The notes under the pieces were generated by a model. That model searched no databases. It was not told where the DNA came from and saw only the letters and a program-made list of their open reading frames with translations. A program made the position numbers and the translations under genes. Source: Betaproteobacteria bacterium (GTDB lineage: Bacteria; Pseudomonadota; Gammaproteobacteria; Burkholderiales; SG8-41). Taken from it: 47,732 bases of DNA. Position 1 is the first letter of the stretch; each line of letters begins with the position of its first letter. Positions 7,995-16,272 of the stretch are shown here, in pieces. The stretch lies in assembly GCA_028292225.1 (NCBI GenBank), contig JAQGMV010000443.1, positions 1 to 47,732 on the forward strand, given 5' to 3'.

Positions 7995-9712
7995 CAGAGC
8001 TCGCGCAGCCTGAACACCGCGGTAAGCGGCAGCCTTCCCGTCAAAGTCCACATGAGCACCGGGCGCGGCAGCACGTGGCCGAACTCGGCCGAGTACGTTC
8101 CGGTATCGATGTGCAGCCTGGTGCAAGCGTTCACCGGTGTCAGCGCCAGCCGCAAGCCCTCGGGACCGGCGAGAGCGCACGAGCCGTCCGCTGTCTGTTC
8201 GGCCGTGACCGAAGGATGCAGCGGAATGTACCCAGTTGCGGCGTGCGTTCCCGAACCTGTCACTTCGTCGCGCCAAGTCACTTCGCGCTCGGTCAGCTCG
8301 ATGGTCCTCGTATGAACAGGACGTCCGGGCAGACGGGTGTAGCCGTCATGGCTGCAGCGCATGACGCACGACTGTGCGGTTTCTCCGCAGTGGAGCGCAA
8401 AAGGACGTGCGCGGCGGGCAACACGGAATGCATGCCACACTTCGGATGAGCTTTCGCCGTCTATGACGACAGCGTTGTGCGCCGCTGTCGAGCGCTCCCA
8501 GTCGCGCTGGGGGCCGGACGCATAACACGACGTTCCCGAGTTCGTCACGATGCGCTGTCCGTGCCACGACAGCTCGAAAGACAGAGTGTCCGCGTGCGCG
8601 TGTGCCGGCAGGTATTCGGGGCCCAGCGGCGCGGCGTCGAACCATAGCGAGATCGGGCCGCGGCGCGCGGCGACGTAACCGGTTTCGCCCAGGACCTGCA
8701 TGCCTTCATTCACCTCGGGAGGGGGCGTAATCCCGAGCCTCGCGGCGTAATCGGCTAGCGCCTGGGGCTCGGCGCTGATTTGAAACGCCGCATCGTTGAA
8801 GAACGCGATATCTCCATCCGGATGACTCATGGCTGACAGCCATCCGAGCATCGCCGGAATACGCTGAATCCACGCATCCGACACCGCCGCAGACTGCACA
8901 CTGCCGGCGAAGACTTTCGGATATGCCCTTTCGAGATTGACCAGATCGAGGACGTCTTCGAGGATAAGCGCGTGATACATCGGGCTGCGCTCGAAATGAC
9001 CGCCGTCGGCAAGAATCTGCTCGGGGAGCTCGCGCATGAGGATTGCCAACCCCATTCGCCGCCACCGGTCTGCTTCAGCGCCCTCGAAAAATACGCCGGC
9101 GAATACCAGCGCCTTCGCGTTGACGAACAGATGATTGCCGAGGAGGTGCCACTCGAGCCGGCGGGAGAGAAAGCGCGACTGCACCGCGAGGCTGTGCAGC
9201 GCGTTGGCCGTAAGCACGTTACCGGCGAGCGCCCAGCGGATCCAGTTCACGATACGGCACGAGATCGGGTACGGCTCCCAGCCGACGCCCTGTCCCGGCG
9301 GGTTCTCGCCGATCCAGCGCTCGATCAACGCGCCGTGCCATTCTCGCCGCGCCAGCGCATCCGATGCGGCCAGGTCGTCGAAATAGTGTGCGTTGTACAG
9401 CCAGAGCTTAGGGCGTTGGGGCGCATTCCAGTCGTCGGGAGCCGAAATCTCGTGCTCGACGTTCAGGAAACGAAAGCGCGTCGGGGAAAGCTGGCGCTGC
9501 GGATGCACGGCGCCGCGTGTCCACTGCTCTGAGGCCGCACGCTGCCCGGGCGCCTTCGACAGGTCGGGCGTGGGTCGCGACAGCCGGAAGCGCAGGCGCC
9601 CCCATACCTGGATCGGCCGCAGATGGCGCAGGGTGTGGAAATAAAGCAGGCCGCGGCTGAGGGGTGATCGTGCGGTCTCACCTGCGCTGCTCAGCCCCCG
9701 GTGCGTCTTCAA
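7994..9712 (-). CDS. Heparinase II/III-like (alginate lyase superfamily) protein
   Basis: A protein of about 572 residues of the heparinase II/III family. The N-terminal helical part begins near LLYFHTLRHLRPIQVWGRLR. The central toroid contains WLYNAHYFDDL, WIGENPPGQGVGWEPYPISCRIVNWI and NHLFVNAKALVFAGVFF. The C-terminal beta-sandwich contains PAHAHADTLSFELSW with SGTSCYASGPQRDWERSTAAHN. Such genes are common in O-antigen clusters, often beside an asparagine-synthase homologue; their role there is not settled. There is no clear signal peptide, so secretion is uncertain. I place the start at the TTG at 9712, overlapping the asnB stop; the ORF-track ATG at 9757 would overlap asnB by 49 bases. 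Confidence 0.85.
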   Translation of the reverse strand: MKTHRGLSSAGETARSPLSRGLLYFHTLRHLRPIQVWGRLRFRLSRPTPDLSKAPGQRAASEQWTRGAVHPQRQLSPTRFRFLNVEHEISAPDDWNAPQRPKLWLYNAHYFDDLAASDALARREWHGALIERWIGENPPGQGVGWEPYPISCRIVNWIRWALAGNVLTANALHSLAVQSRFLSRRLEWHLLGNHLFVNAKALVFAGVFFEGAEADRWRRMGLAILMRELPEQILADGGHFERSPMYHALILEDVLDLVNLERAYPKVFAGSVQSAAVSDAWIQRIPAMLGWLSAMSHPDGDIAFFNDAAFQISAEPQALADYAARLGITPPPEVNEGMQVLGETGYVAARRGPISLWFDAAPLGPEYLPAHAHADTLSFELSWHGQRIVTNSGTSCYASGPQRDWERSTAAHNAVVIDGESSSEVWHAFRVARRARPFALHCGETAQSCVMRCSHDGYTRLPGRPVHTRTIELTEREVTWRDEVTGSGTHAATGYIPLHPSVTAEQTADGSCALAGPEGLRLALTPVNACTRLHIDTGTYSAEFGHVLPRPVLMWTLTGRLPLTAVFRLREL

Positions 9713-11583
9713 ACCCGACACGTCTTGAGCCAGTGCTCGAGAACGAGCAAGGTCCACAACTGCAGGGAGTGGTCGGCCCGGTGCGCGAAAAACTCGTCGG
9801 TCATTCTGCGCACCGCCGCCTGGGAGACATATTCATAGAGGGCGGCATTATCGCAAAACATCGAGTCCAGAAGCGGCCTATTTTTCTGCAGCCAGTGCCA
9901 CACCGGCGGATTGAAACCGCGCTTCCTGCGTGTGATTATCGATTGCGGCAGCACGTCACGGTACGCTTCTTTCAGGATATGTTTCTGCTCGCCTCGGGCA
10001 ATTTTCCAGCGGGTCGGAATGCGCGCGGCCTCCTCAATCATCGCGCGGGCGACGAAGGGGACACGAAGCTCGAAACCGTTCGCCATGCTCATGCGGTCCG
10101 CACCCTCCATCAGGTTGTACGGCAGAAAGCTGTTGAGATCCGCGTACTGCGCGCTCGCCACCGCGTCGCCGCCCGAGGCTTCGAACCAGTCGCTAATGAA
10201 AGCAGTTCTCGCGTCTTCCGGAAGCGTCTGTCCGGGCGGCACCAGTGTCGCCATCACCGCGTCTATCGGAAAGACGGACGACCAGTCCTGAAACGCCGCG
10301 CCGAGCGGCTTCCTGAGCGAGGTGAAAAAGCGTCGCAGGCGCCTGACCCTGTGGTTGCCGGCTGGCGTCTCCGGCAGCGTTCGCAGAAATGCGACGACCG
10401 CAGTGCTCAGCGGTCCCAGCCAGCCGCGCAGGCGTCCTGCCCACATCAGCGCGTTGTGGCGCGGATAGCCCGCGAAGAGCTCATCCCCCCCGTCGCCCGC
10501 GAGCGCGACCGTGACGTGCTCGCGCACCGACGCGGTGAGCAAGTGCGTGAGCGCGACGGTGGGGTTGCCGAACGGCTCGTCGAACTGTCGGGTGATAAGA
10601 TCCACGTACTGACTGATGTCGCTGCCGTTGAGGTCTGGATACAGGACGGTATGCTTGACGCCGAGCGCATCGGCGACGAGATTCGCATACGGGGACTCGT
10701 CGTATTCGGGATTGTCGCGGTACCCGATCGAAAAAGTCCTGATCGCGCCGCCGCGCGCCGCCATTTCGGCGACGATCACGCTCGAATCGATGCCGCCGCT
10801 CAGGAACGCGCCTATCGGCACGTCGGAGATCATCCGGCGCTCGACGGCCTGCCCGAATACCGTGCGCAGGGACGCTACCGCGCCGGGAAAATCGACGCCT
10901 GCCGGCTCGGACGGTCGCGGCACCGCCCACCACTGCCGCACCGAAAGCGTGTCGCCCGCCTCGTCAAAGTCGAAGCAGTGGCCGGGCGGGAGCTTCAGAT
11001 AGTCTTCGTAGATGCTGAAGGGCGCAGGCACGTACGAGTACAGTAGATACTCGTAAACCGATGCCCGCCGCACGCACGGGGCCGTGTCCGCCAGTGCGGT
11101 CAGCACTTTCAGCTCCGAACCGAAAATCAGCTTTCCCTGGGTGCGCCGGTAGAACAGCGGCTTGATGCCGACGTGATCCCTCGCGCCGAAGGCCCGGCGG
11201 CGCTCGCAGTCCCAGATGACGAATGCGAACATGCCGTCGAGCCGGTCGAGCACATCCGGCCCCCAGCGGCGATATCCCTCGAGGATGACTTCGGTATCCG
11301 AGTGCGTGGCGAAGACCGCGCCGGCGCGCTCGAGCTCGTCGCGCAACTCGAGGAAGTTGAAGATCTCACCGTTGAAGACGATGACGTGGCGCCCGTCGGC
11401 GGAGCGCATCGGCTGGTCCGCAGCAGCGGACAGATCGATGATCGCGAGCCGGTTGTGCGCGAGCAGAGCGTGCTCGTCATGCCAGATCCCGAACGCATCG
11501 GGGCCGCGGTGACGCGTGAGCTGTCCCCACGCAGTCCAATCGCGCGCCGGGCGCGGCCCGACGATACCCATGATTCCGCACAT
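9709..11583 (-). CDS. asnB: Glutamine-hydrolysing asparagine synthase-like amidotransferase
   Basis: A two-domain protein of 624 residues. It begins MCGIMGIVG, with Cys2 as the glutaminase nucleophile, followed by RHRGPDAFGIW, NGEIFNF and HSDTEVILEGYRRWG. The C-terminal synthetase domain has the ATP-binding SGGIDSSVIVAEM and AGDGGDELFAGYPRHN. Family members make asparagine from aspartate, but copies inside polysaccharide loci are usually thought to amidate a sugar carboxylate such as a uronic acid. Its position between a methyltransferase and a heparinase-like gene in a glycosyltransferase cluster supports the sugar role by inference only. Confidence 0.9.
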   Translation of the reverse strand: MCGIMGIVGPRPARDWTAWGQLTRHRGPDAFGIWHDEHALLAHNRLAIIDLSAAADQPMRSADGRHVIVFNGEIFNFLELRDELERAGAVFATHSDTEVILEGYRRWGPDVLDRLDGMFAFVIWDCERRRAFGARDHVGIKPLFYRRTQGKLIFGSELKVLTALADTAPCVRRASVYEYLLYSYVPAPFSIYEDYLKLPPGHCFDFDEAGDTLSVRQWWAVPRPSEPAGVDFPGAVASLRTVFGQAVERRMISDVPIGAFLSGGIDSSVIVAEMAARGGAIRTFSIGYRDNPEYDESPYANLVADALGVKHTVLYPDLNGSDISQYVDLITRQFDEPFGNPTVALTHLLTASVREHVTVALAGDGGDELFAGYPRHNALMWAGRLRGWLGPLSTAVVAFLRTLPETPAGNHRVRRLRRFFTSLRKPLGAAFQDWSSVFPIDAVMATLVPPGQTLPEDARTAFISDWFEASGGDAVASAQYADLNSFLPYNLMEGADRMSMANGFELRVPFVARAMIEEAARIPTRWKIARGEQKHILKEAYRDVLPQSIITRRKRGFNPPVWHWLQKNRPLLDSMFCDNAALYEYVSQAAVRRMTDEFFAHRADHSLQLWTLLVLEHWLKTCRV

Positions 11584-11630
11584 GGGTCAGCGGCTGCTAC
11601 GCGGGGGTGATTGTCGAATTCCGGCCGCGG

Positions 11631-12449
11631 TCACTTTACGGCCGTGATCAACATGTGGAGACCATTCGCGGGAAAGAAGCGCCTGATCAGCCTTCGCGGC
11701 CACACCTTGCGCGCGAAGTTCAGGAGCAGCCCGGTGTGCCGCTGCCCCGCTGCCGAAGTGAGCAAGTCCCCGTGCGTGAGCTCGGTGGAAATCTGCACTT
11801 CCGAGAACCACGCGAACAGCCGGCGAGCTTCGTCAACCGAGTAGGCTTTCGTGCCGGGACTCTCGAGGTGCTGAGCGTAGAGGGAGGCGAGTGGCTCAAA
11901 TGGCTTCAACGCAAGAAGGCCGTAGCGTATCCATAACATTAAGCCGACGAAGCTACGCTTGTGGTAGATCATGATTCGAGCAATACCCCCCGGTTTCAGC
12001 ACCCGGTGCACCTCCGCGACCGCGGCGGCCGTGTTCGGGCTGTGGTGCAGCACGCCATACGAATATACGACGTCGAACTGCGCGTCTCCGAACGGGAGCG
12101 TTTCGGCATCACCTATTCGCAGGTCTGACGTGAGGCCGCGGCGTTCGAGCCGCGCGCGAGTGTGTTCCACCGCGTTACGGGTAAGGTCTATGCCGCTGAG
12201 ATTTGCTCCGGCCGCTGCGAACCGCTCGTGGTCGGCGCCGAGCCCCACGCCGATTTCCAGTACCCGCAGGTCTCTCGTCGCCTCGAAATCCGCGAATGAT
12301 GAGATGTACGGCTCGAGCTCGTAGCGCGTACGTGCCTGGTGGTTATAGGCGTCGTCACCCGTGAGATACAGCTCCTCACCGCAAGCGGCTCTCTCCCAGA
12401 AGTCGTGCACACTTCTTTTTTCAGGCTGCGTGATCGATTGTTCTCGCAC
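11631..12449 (-). CDS. Class I SAM-dependent methyltransferase
   Basis: A protein of about 272 residues. Methyltransferase motif I is VLEIGVGLGADHERFA, followed by GIDLTRNAVEHTRARL, then FDVVYSYGVLHHSPNTAAA and VLKPGGIARIMIYHK, as in UbiE/Methyltransf_11 proteins. The start DFWERAACGEELYL is typical of a family often found in polysaccharide clusters. The ORF-track start at 12482 is a TTG; I prefer the GTG at 12449, overlapping the upstream gene by 29 bases. A sugar O-methylation role is inferred from context. Confidence 0.8.
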   Translation of the reverse strand: MREQSITQPEKRSVHDFWERAACGEELYLTGDDAYNHQARTRYELEPYISSFADFEATRDLRVLEIGVGLGADHERFAAAGANLSGIDLTRNAVEHTRARLERRGLTSDLRIGDAETLPFGDAQFDVVYSYGVLHHSPNTAAAVAEVHRVLKPGGIARIMIYHKRSFVGLMLWIRYGLLALKPFEPLASLYAQHLESPGTKAYSVDEARRLFAWFSEVQISTELTHGDLLTSAAGQRHTGLLLNFARKVWPRRLIRRFFPANGLHMLITAVK

Positions 12450-14280
12450 TCGAATCGTCCCGTTTAGCGGCGCGCCCGGCAATTCCGAGGAGGGCCATTA
12501 AGTTGTTCTTGATCTCGCCGGCGTCATGGACGATATCGTTGTTCTTCATCAGCTCTTGCCGAAAGACAGCGAACTCCCTCTCGAGCCACGCAGGCTCGTC
12601 GAGCGCACGTTCGAGGCCGTCGAGATTTCCCACCAGACCCGCGTAGTCCGCGTCCCCATAGATGAATTTTTCGGAAGCGGTAACGCCGCCAAAGTTCAGC
12701 AGCAGATAGGGCTTCGCAGAAAACAGGAGGTCGAGTACGACTCCGGATGGAAATGTGATCGCGTGAGTAAAGCTGGCGAATAGCTCCGTCTTCGACAAGT
12801 CGCCCTCGGCGACGATGCGCATGTCGCTGAACTGCCGATAACATTCTCGCGAGTCCCTGGGATGCAGCTTTATCAGAACATCGAGGTGCTTGGCGACTGC
12901 GATTTCGCGCAACGCGGCGAGCACGCGACGATTCAGATGAACGTCGTAATTGGCGAAGAAACACCAGACCCGGGGGCGGTCGGCCACCGCTACAGCCGCG
13001 GTATTGTCGACCGAATCAACGCACGCTTTGAAGGAGCCGACGTACGCGACACGGGAAGCATCGGCGCCCCACACCTCGGCGAAACGCGCTTGGTTCGTCC
13101 TGCTGTCGGTCAGAAACCAGTCGCCGAACACCGGGAATGGCAATACATGCGCGAACTGGTCGCACTGCATGACATGGACGCATTTGAGGCCGAGCTTTCT
13201 CGCAGTGAGTGCGTCGGCCAGACCATGCGGGGATTTCTGCTCAAAGGTCAGCAGCACGCGCCACGCGGGCTGCGGCATCGCAGAGACCTCCGCTTCCAGC
13301 GCTTCGGCGTAGACAACGAGGTCCGGAAGCATCACGAGGAGCTCGCGGATCGACTGCGTGATGTCGACCGCCACGCCTACGACTTCCAGAGTTTCCTTTT
13401 TCTTCGTCAATATCAGCGACGCGGCCTTCAGGTAAACACCCACCAGCCGGCGCAGTGACGGGCGCCGCAGCCGGACGGCGTGTACCGTTCCAGGCGCTGC
13501 GGCGGCAACCTGCATGCAAGCTTTCCAGTTCGCGCCTCTCGTAAAAAAGCTCTCCGCCGCCACCATGCTCGCACGCAAACCGGTCGAGCGCAGAAAAGGC
13601 GATATCACTTCACTTTGAGCCGGAGAGCGCGAGACCACCACGACGTCGGTTTCACTTTGCACTGGTGCGCCTGGCCCACGCTGCACGCGCTGCGAAGCCG
13701 GACGCAGTCCGGCGAGCGCCGCGAAAAAACGCACTGCGAACACCAGCCACACTCTCGAGAGTTCGAACCAGAGCACCGGCGATAGGCCGGTCACCCCGGA
13801 AAAGCGGTGAGTCGCATTCTTCTGCCCGCACACTTCAACGAGGTAAGGCAGGAATACGGCCTCGCGTGAATACAGCCGCACGCCCTGCAGCTCGTATTCC
13901 GACATGTAGTACGCCGAGGTCCTCCGCTGCAGGAGAAGCTTGCGCGGGAACACCACCTCGAATGCGCCTCCGCGCTCGCGCATCACAGCGATCGCCGAGT
14001 TGAGCGCGGCGATGTACCGCGCGAGAGGCATCGTCGTGCACTCGTAGTATGCGTTGGCGAATCCGGGCAGCAGCGAAAGTAAGTCGTTCTTCCGGGATGA
14101 AAGTTTCGCTGCGACCGCTTCGGTGAGTCGGCGCTGCTCGGAGGTGGAGAGCTCTGGAAAGTGAAGCCCCCCCTCTTTGCAACTGCCGGCCAGATCGCCC
14201 ACGATCAGATCGCGATCGCAAGCGACGGGCCACACCGATTCCGCGTCAGCCGCAGAAAAAATGATAAAAATCCGATTCAT
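12421..14280 (-). CDS. Unassigned large protein with TagF/sialyltransferase-like GT-B C-terminal motifs
   Basis: I do not recognise the whole protein. I start it at the ATG at 14280 (MNRIFIIFSAADAE), where its tandem relative aligns, giving 619 residues. The N-terminal half (YYECTTMPLARYIAALNSAI, SAYYMSEYEL) matches no family I know. From about residue 360 it looks GT-B-like: CVHVMQCDQFAHVLPFPVFG, a KLHPRD motif near 471 like the HP motif of TagF-type and bacterial sialyltransferases, and TFPSGVVLDLLFSAKP near 509, placed like the S-S-x3-D element of CDP-glycerol glycerophosphotransferases. It could be a transferase using a CMP- or CDP-activated donor. This is inferred from motifs and from the lack of any other obvious legionaminate transferase here. 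Confidence 0.6.
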   Translation of the reverse strand: MNRIFIIFSAADAESVWPVACDRDLIVGDLAGSCKEGGLHFPELSTSEQRRLTEAVAAKLSSRKNDLLSLLPGFANAYYECTTMPLARYIAALNSAIAVMRERGGAFEVVFPRKLLLQRRTSAYYMSEYELQGVRLYSREAVFLPYLVEVCGQKNATHRFSGVTGLSPVLWFELSRVWLVFAVRFFAALAGLRPASQRVQRGPGAPVQSETDVVVVSRSPAQSEVISPFLRSTGLRASMVAAESFFTRGANWKACMQVAAAAPGTVHAVRLRRPSLRRLVGVYLKAASLILTKKKETLEVVGVAVDITQSIRELLVMLPDLVVYAEALEAEVSAMPQPAWRVLLTFEQKSPHGLADALTARKLGLKCVHVMQCDQFAHVLPFPVFGDWFLTDSRTNQARFAEVWGADASRVAYVGSFKACVDSVDNTAAVAVADRPRVWCFFANYDVHLNRRVLAALREIAVAKHLDVLIKLHPRDSRECYRQFSDMRIVAEGDLSKTELFASFTHAITFPSGVVLDLLFSAKPYLLLNFGGVTASEKFIYGDADYAGLVGNLDGLERALDEPAWLEREFAVFRQELMKNNDIVHDAGEIKNNLMALLGIAGRAAKRDDSSARTIDHAA

Positions 14281-14315
14281 GTCGCGCGTGGGTTGCCAAA
14301 GACTGCAATAGTACC

Positions 14316-15320
14316 TCAGGACGCGATTCCTGATTCCGGTGCGGCAGCGTCGGGCCACGCCTCATGAAACCTGCTCTCGTTCGTCCTTCCATCGGCGAGA
14401 AACCAATCACCGAAAACCGGAATGGGCAGTGCGTGCGCGAACTGGTCGCACTGCATGACCTGCACGCAGCTCAAGCCCAGGCGCCGCGCGATCGCCGTTC
14501 GAGTCCCGGTCGAACGTAAGAACGGCGCGAAGAATTCGGTTTGCGATTGCGCGCGCGTCACCACGATCAGGTCGACGTCTTGCAGCGACCTTGCCCCGGC
14601 GGTGGCCGCGGACGCGGCGCGCGACCTCGGCCTCCACGCCGTCAGGGCGAACGCGAAACGCAGGGCGAACACCGACCACACGCGCAGCGGGCTGAACAAC
14701 ATCACCGGCGAGATCCGCCGACGTGCGCGAGACCGATACGACGCCCGTTCCTGGTCGCAGACATCCAGCAGATATGGAAGAAAAGTTGCCTCCCTGTCAT
14801 ACAACCTTACCGAGCTGACGTGAAGCTCATACTCCGACATGTAGTAAGCAGAGCTCCGGACCGCCAGGCTCAGTTGCCGCGGGAAAACAACTTCGAACGG
14901 CTCGCCGGAGCCTTTCAAGCAGCGGATCGCCGCGCGCAGGGCACACACGTAGCGCGCGACAGGCATCACGGTGCATTCGTAAAATACGTTTGCGAAGCCT
15001 TGCAGTCCGGACAGGAACCGGTCCTGTTCGCCCGACAGACGCTGTGCTATGACGGAGCATGCGGCCGACTGCGCCGCCAGATCGAGCTCGGGAAAAAAAT
15101 AGCGGCCGGTCGCCGGCGGCGAGGCGATGTCTCCGATCACCCAATCGTCCCCGCTTATGCCGCTTGCGGCGGTGGCAATCAGGTCGCGCTCGGAAAAGAC
15201 GACGTGTATACGGCGCACGGGCGTATCGCCGACCACTGCGTTCCCGCGCGCGGGGAAGAACGGATCAATCGGGGCTGCGTGGTGCCCCTGGACACCGGCC
15301 TCAGATAAAGCGCAAGGCAT
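14316..15320 (-). pseudogene. Decayed tandem copy of the neighbouring GT-B-like gene
   Basis: This 334-codon frame is clearly related to the 619-residue protein encoded just downstream. Shared blocks are FANVFYECTVMPVARY versus FANAYYECTTMPLARY, SAYYMSEYEL, SPFLRSTG-like APFLRSTG, and VQVMQCDQFAHALPIPVFGD versus VHVMQCDQFAHVLPFPVFGD. Relative to the intact copy it lacks about 122 internal residues after LRSTGTRTAIA and about 200 C-terminal residues, including the KLHP and TFPSG motifs. It should therefore be catalytically dead, although its shortened frame is still open. The ATG at 15320 overlaps the upstream gene by 20 bases; alignment suggests the original start was nearer a GTG at 15218. 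A function as a short protein cannot be excluded. Confidence 0.75.
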
Positions 15321-16272
15321 GGGAGCGCACTTGTCGAAAATCGTCGGTCTGAGCTATCCACGAATCAGGCTCTCGCACCGCACGAAGCTTTTTCAGCACT
15401 CGCTTTACCTTCGGCGGCACGATCGCCCTGAGTCTGCCCATCGGTCGGCGCTGCTCCAGGGTCTCGTATTCGGCGTACATGGCGAAGGCGTGCTCCCACA
15501 GCCCCTTCATCTCGCCGGCATTTGCTGCGCCCGCGTTGTAGGCAAAAGCTTCGGTGAACTCTTGGATCCACCTGGAATAGCGCTCGGGAAAATTCGCCTG
15601 GAACCGCACGAGGTCCTGCGTTTCCGGACACGGCGCGAAGGTGACAAGAGCATCCCGCGCCATGTAGAGCACATCCTGGAACATGAAATGTCTGCCGTAC
15701 CACGCGTCGGCGAACGCGAAAGAGAGCTCGTTCAGATTAAAGCTCTCCACCTGCGACGGGAAGGCGCGAAGAATCGCCAGCATGCGGTCGTTGCGTCGCA
15801 GCGAGTACATCGAATGCATGTAACTGCGCATCCACGTCGAGAGCCGCTCCGCCGGCGTGGCCGCGTCGATCGAAAAACTCTTTGCATGATCGTAGAGCCG
15901 GCCGAAACGCAGGCTGCCCCGACGGTTCTCGATCGAGATATAGCGACCCTGCGCGGACGCGCAACCCGGATCTTCCATCAGGAGGCGCGCGGCCCGAACC
16001 AACCCTCCCGGGCAAAGGTAATCGTCGTCAGGGCACAGTGTCACAATAGGGGCGCGGATTTGCTCGGCTGCGGTTTTCAGCCGCTGCGTCATCGACATCC
16101 CCGGATAATGACGGTACCAGTGCCGCCAGCGCGTGGCGTCCGGAAAGGGCTGGGCGGTGCCGTCCGCCACGACGACGTCCTGGATCCCGATGTGCTTAAG
16201 CCAGTCGAGCTGTCTCGCGAGCGTCCCGTGCCGATTGTACGTGGGAACGATAATGCCAATGTTTTCGATCAT
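15301..16272 (-). CDS. Family 2-like (GT-A) glycosyltransferase
   Basis: I place the start at the ATG at 16272, in an ATGA overlap with the wzx stop; the ORF-track extension upstream is spurious. The product, about 323 residues, starts MIENIGIIVPTYNRHGTLAR, the nucleotide-binding N-terminus of family 2 enzymes. It has VTLCPDDDYLCPGGLVRA, a DxD-type metal-binding motif, within the first 110 residues. The rest (LYDHAKSF, SMYSLRRNDRMLAIL, FMFQDVLYMARDAL) resembles a family that includes TIGR00180-like transferases. It should add one sugar of the repeat unit at the inner membrane; donor and acceptor are unknown. Confidence 0.8.
   Translation of the reverse strand: MIENIGIIVPTYNRHGTLARQLDWLKHIGIQDVVVADGTAQPFPDATRWRHWYRHYPGMSMTQRLKTAAEQIRAPIVTLCPDDDYLCPGGLVRAARLLMEDPGCASAQGRYISIENRRGSLRFGRLYDHAKSFSIDAATPAERLSTWMRSYMHSMYSLRRNDRMLAILRAFPSQVESFNLNELSFAFADAWYGRHFMFQDVLYMARDALVTFAPCPETQDLVRFQANFPERYSRWIQEFTEAFAYNAGAANAGEMKGLWEHAFAMYAEYETLEQRRPMGRLRAIVPPKVKRVLKKLRAVREPDSWIAQTDDFRQVRSHALRFI

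Noticed and set aside
8075-8449. Plus-strand ORFs across 8-12 kb (for example 9664-11046, 460 residues) as antisense genes
   Set aside because: They are mirror frames of GC-rich minus-strand genes with secure families and show no domain of their own.
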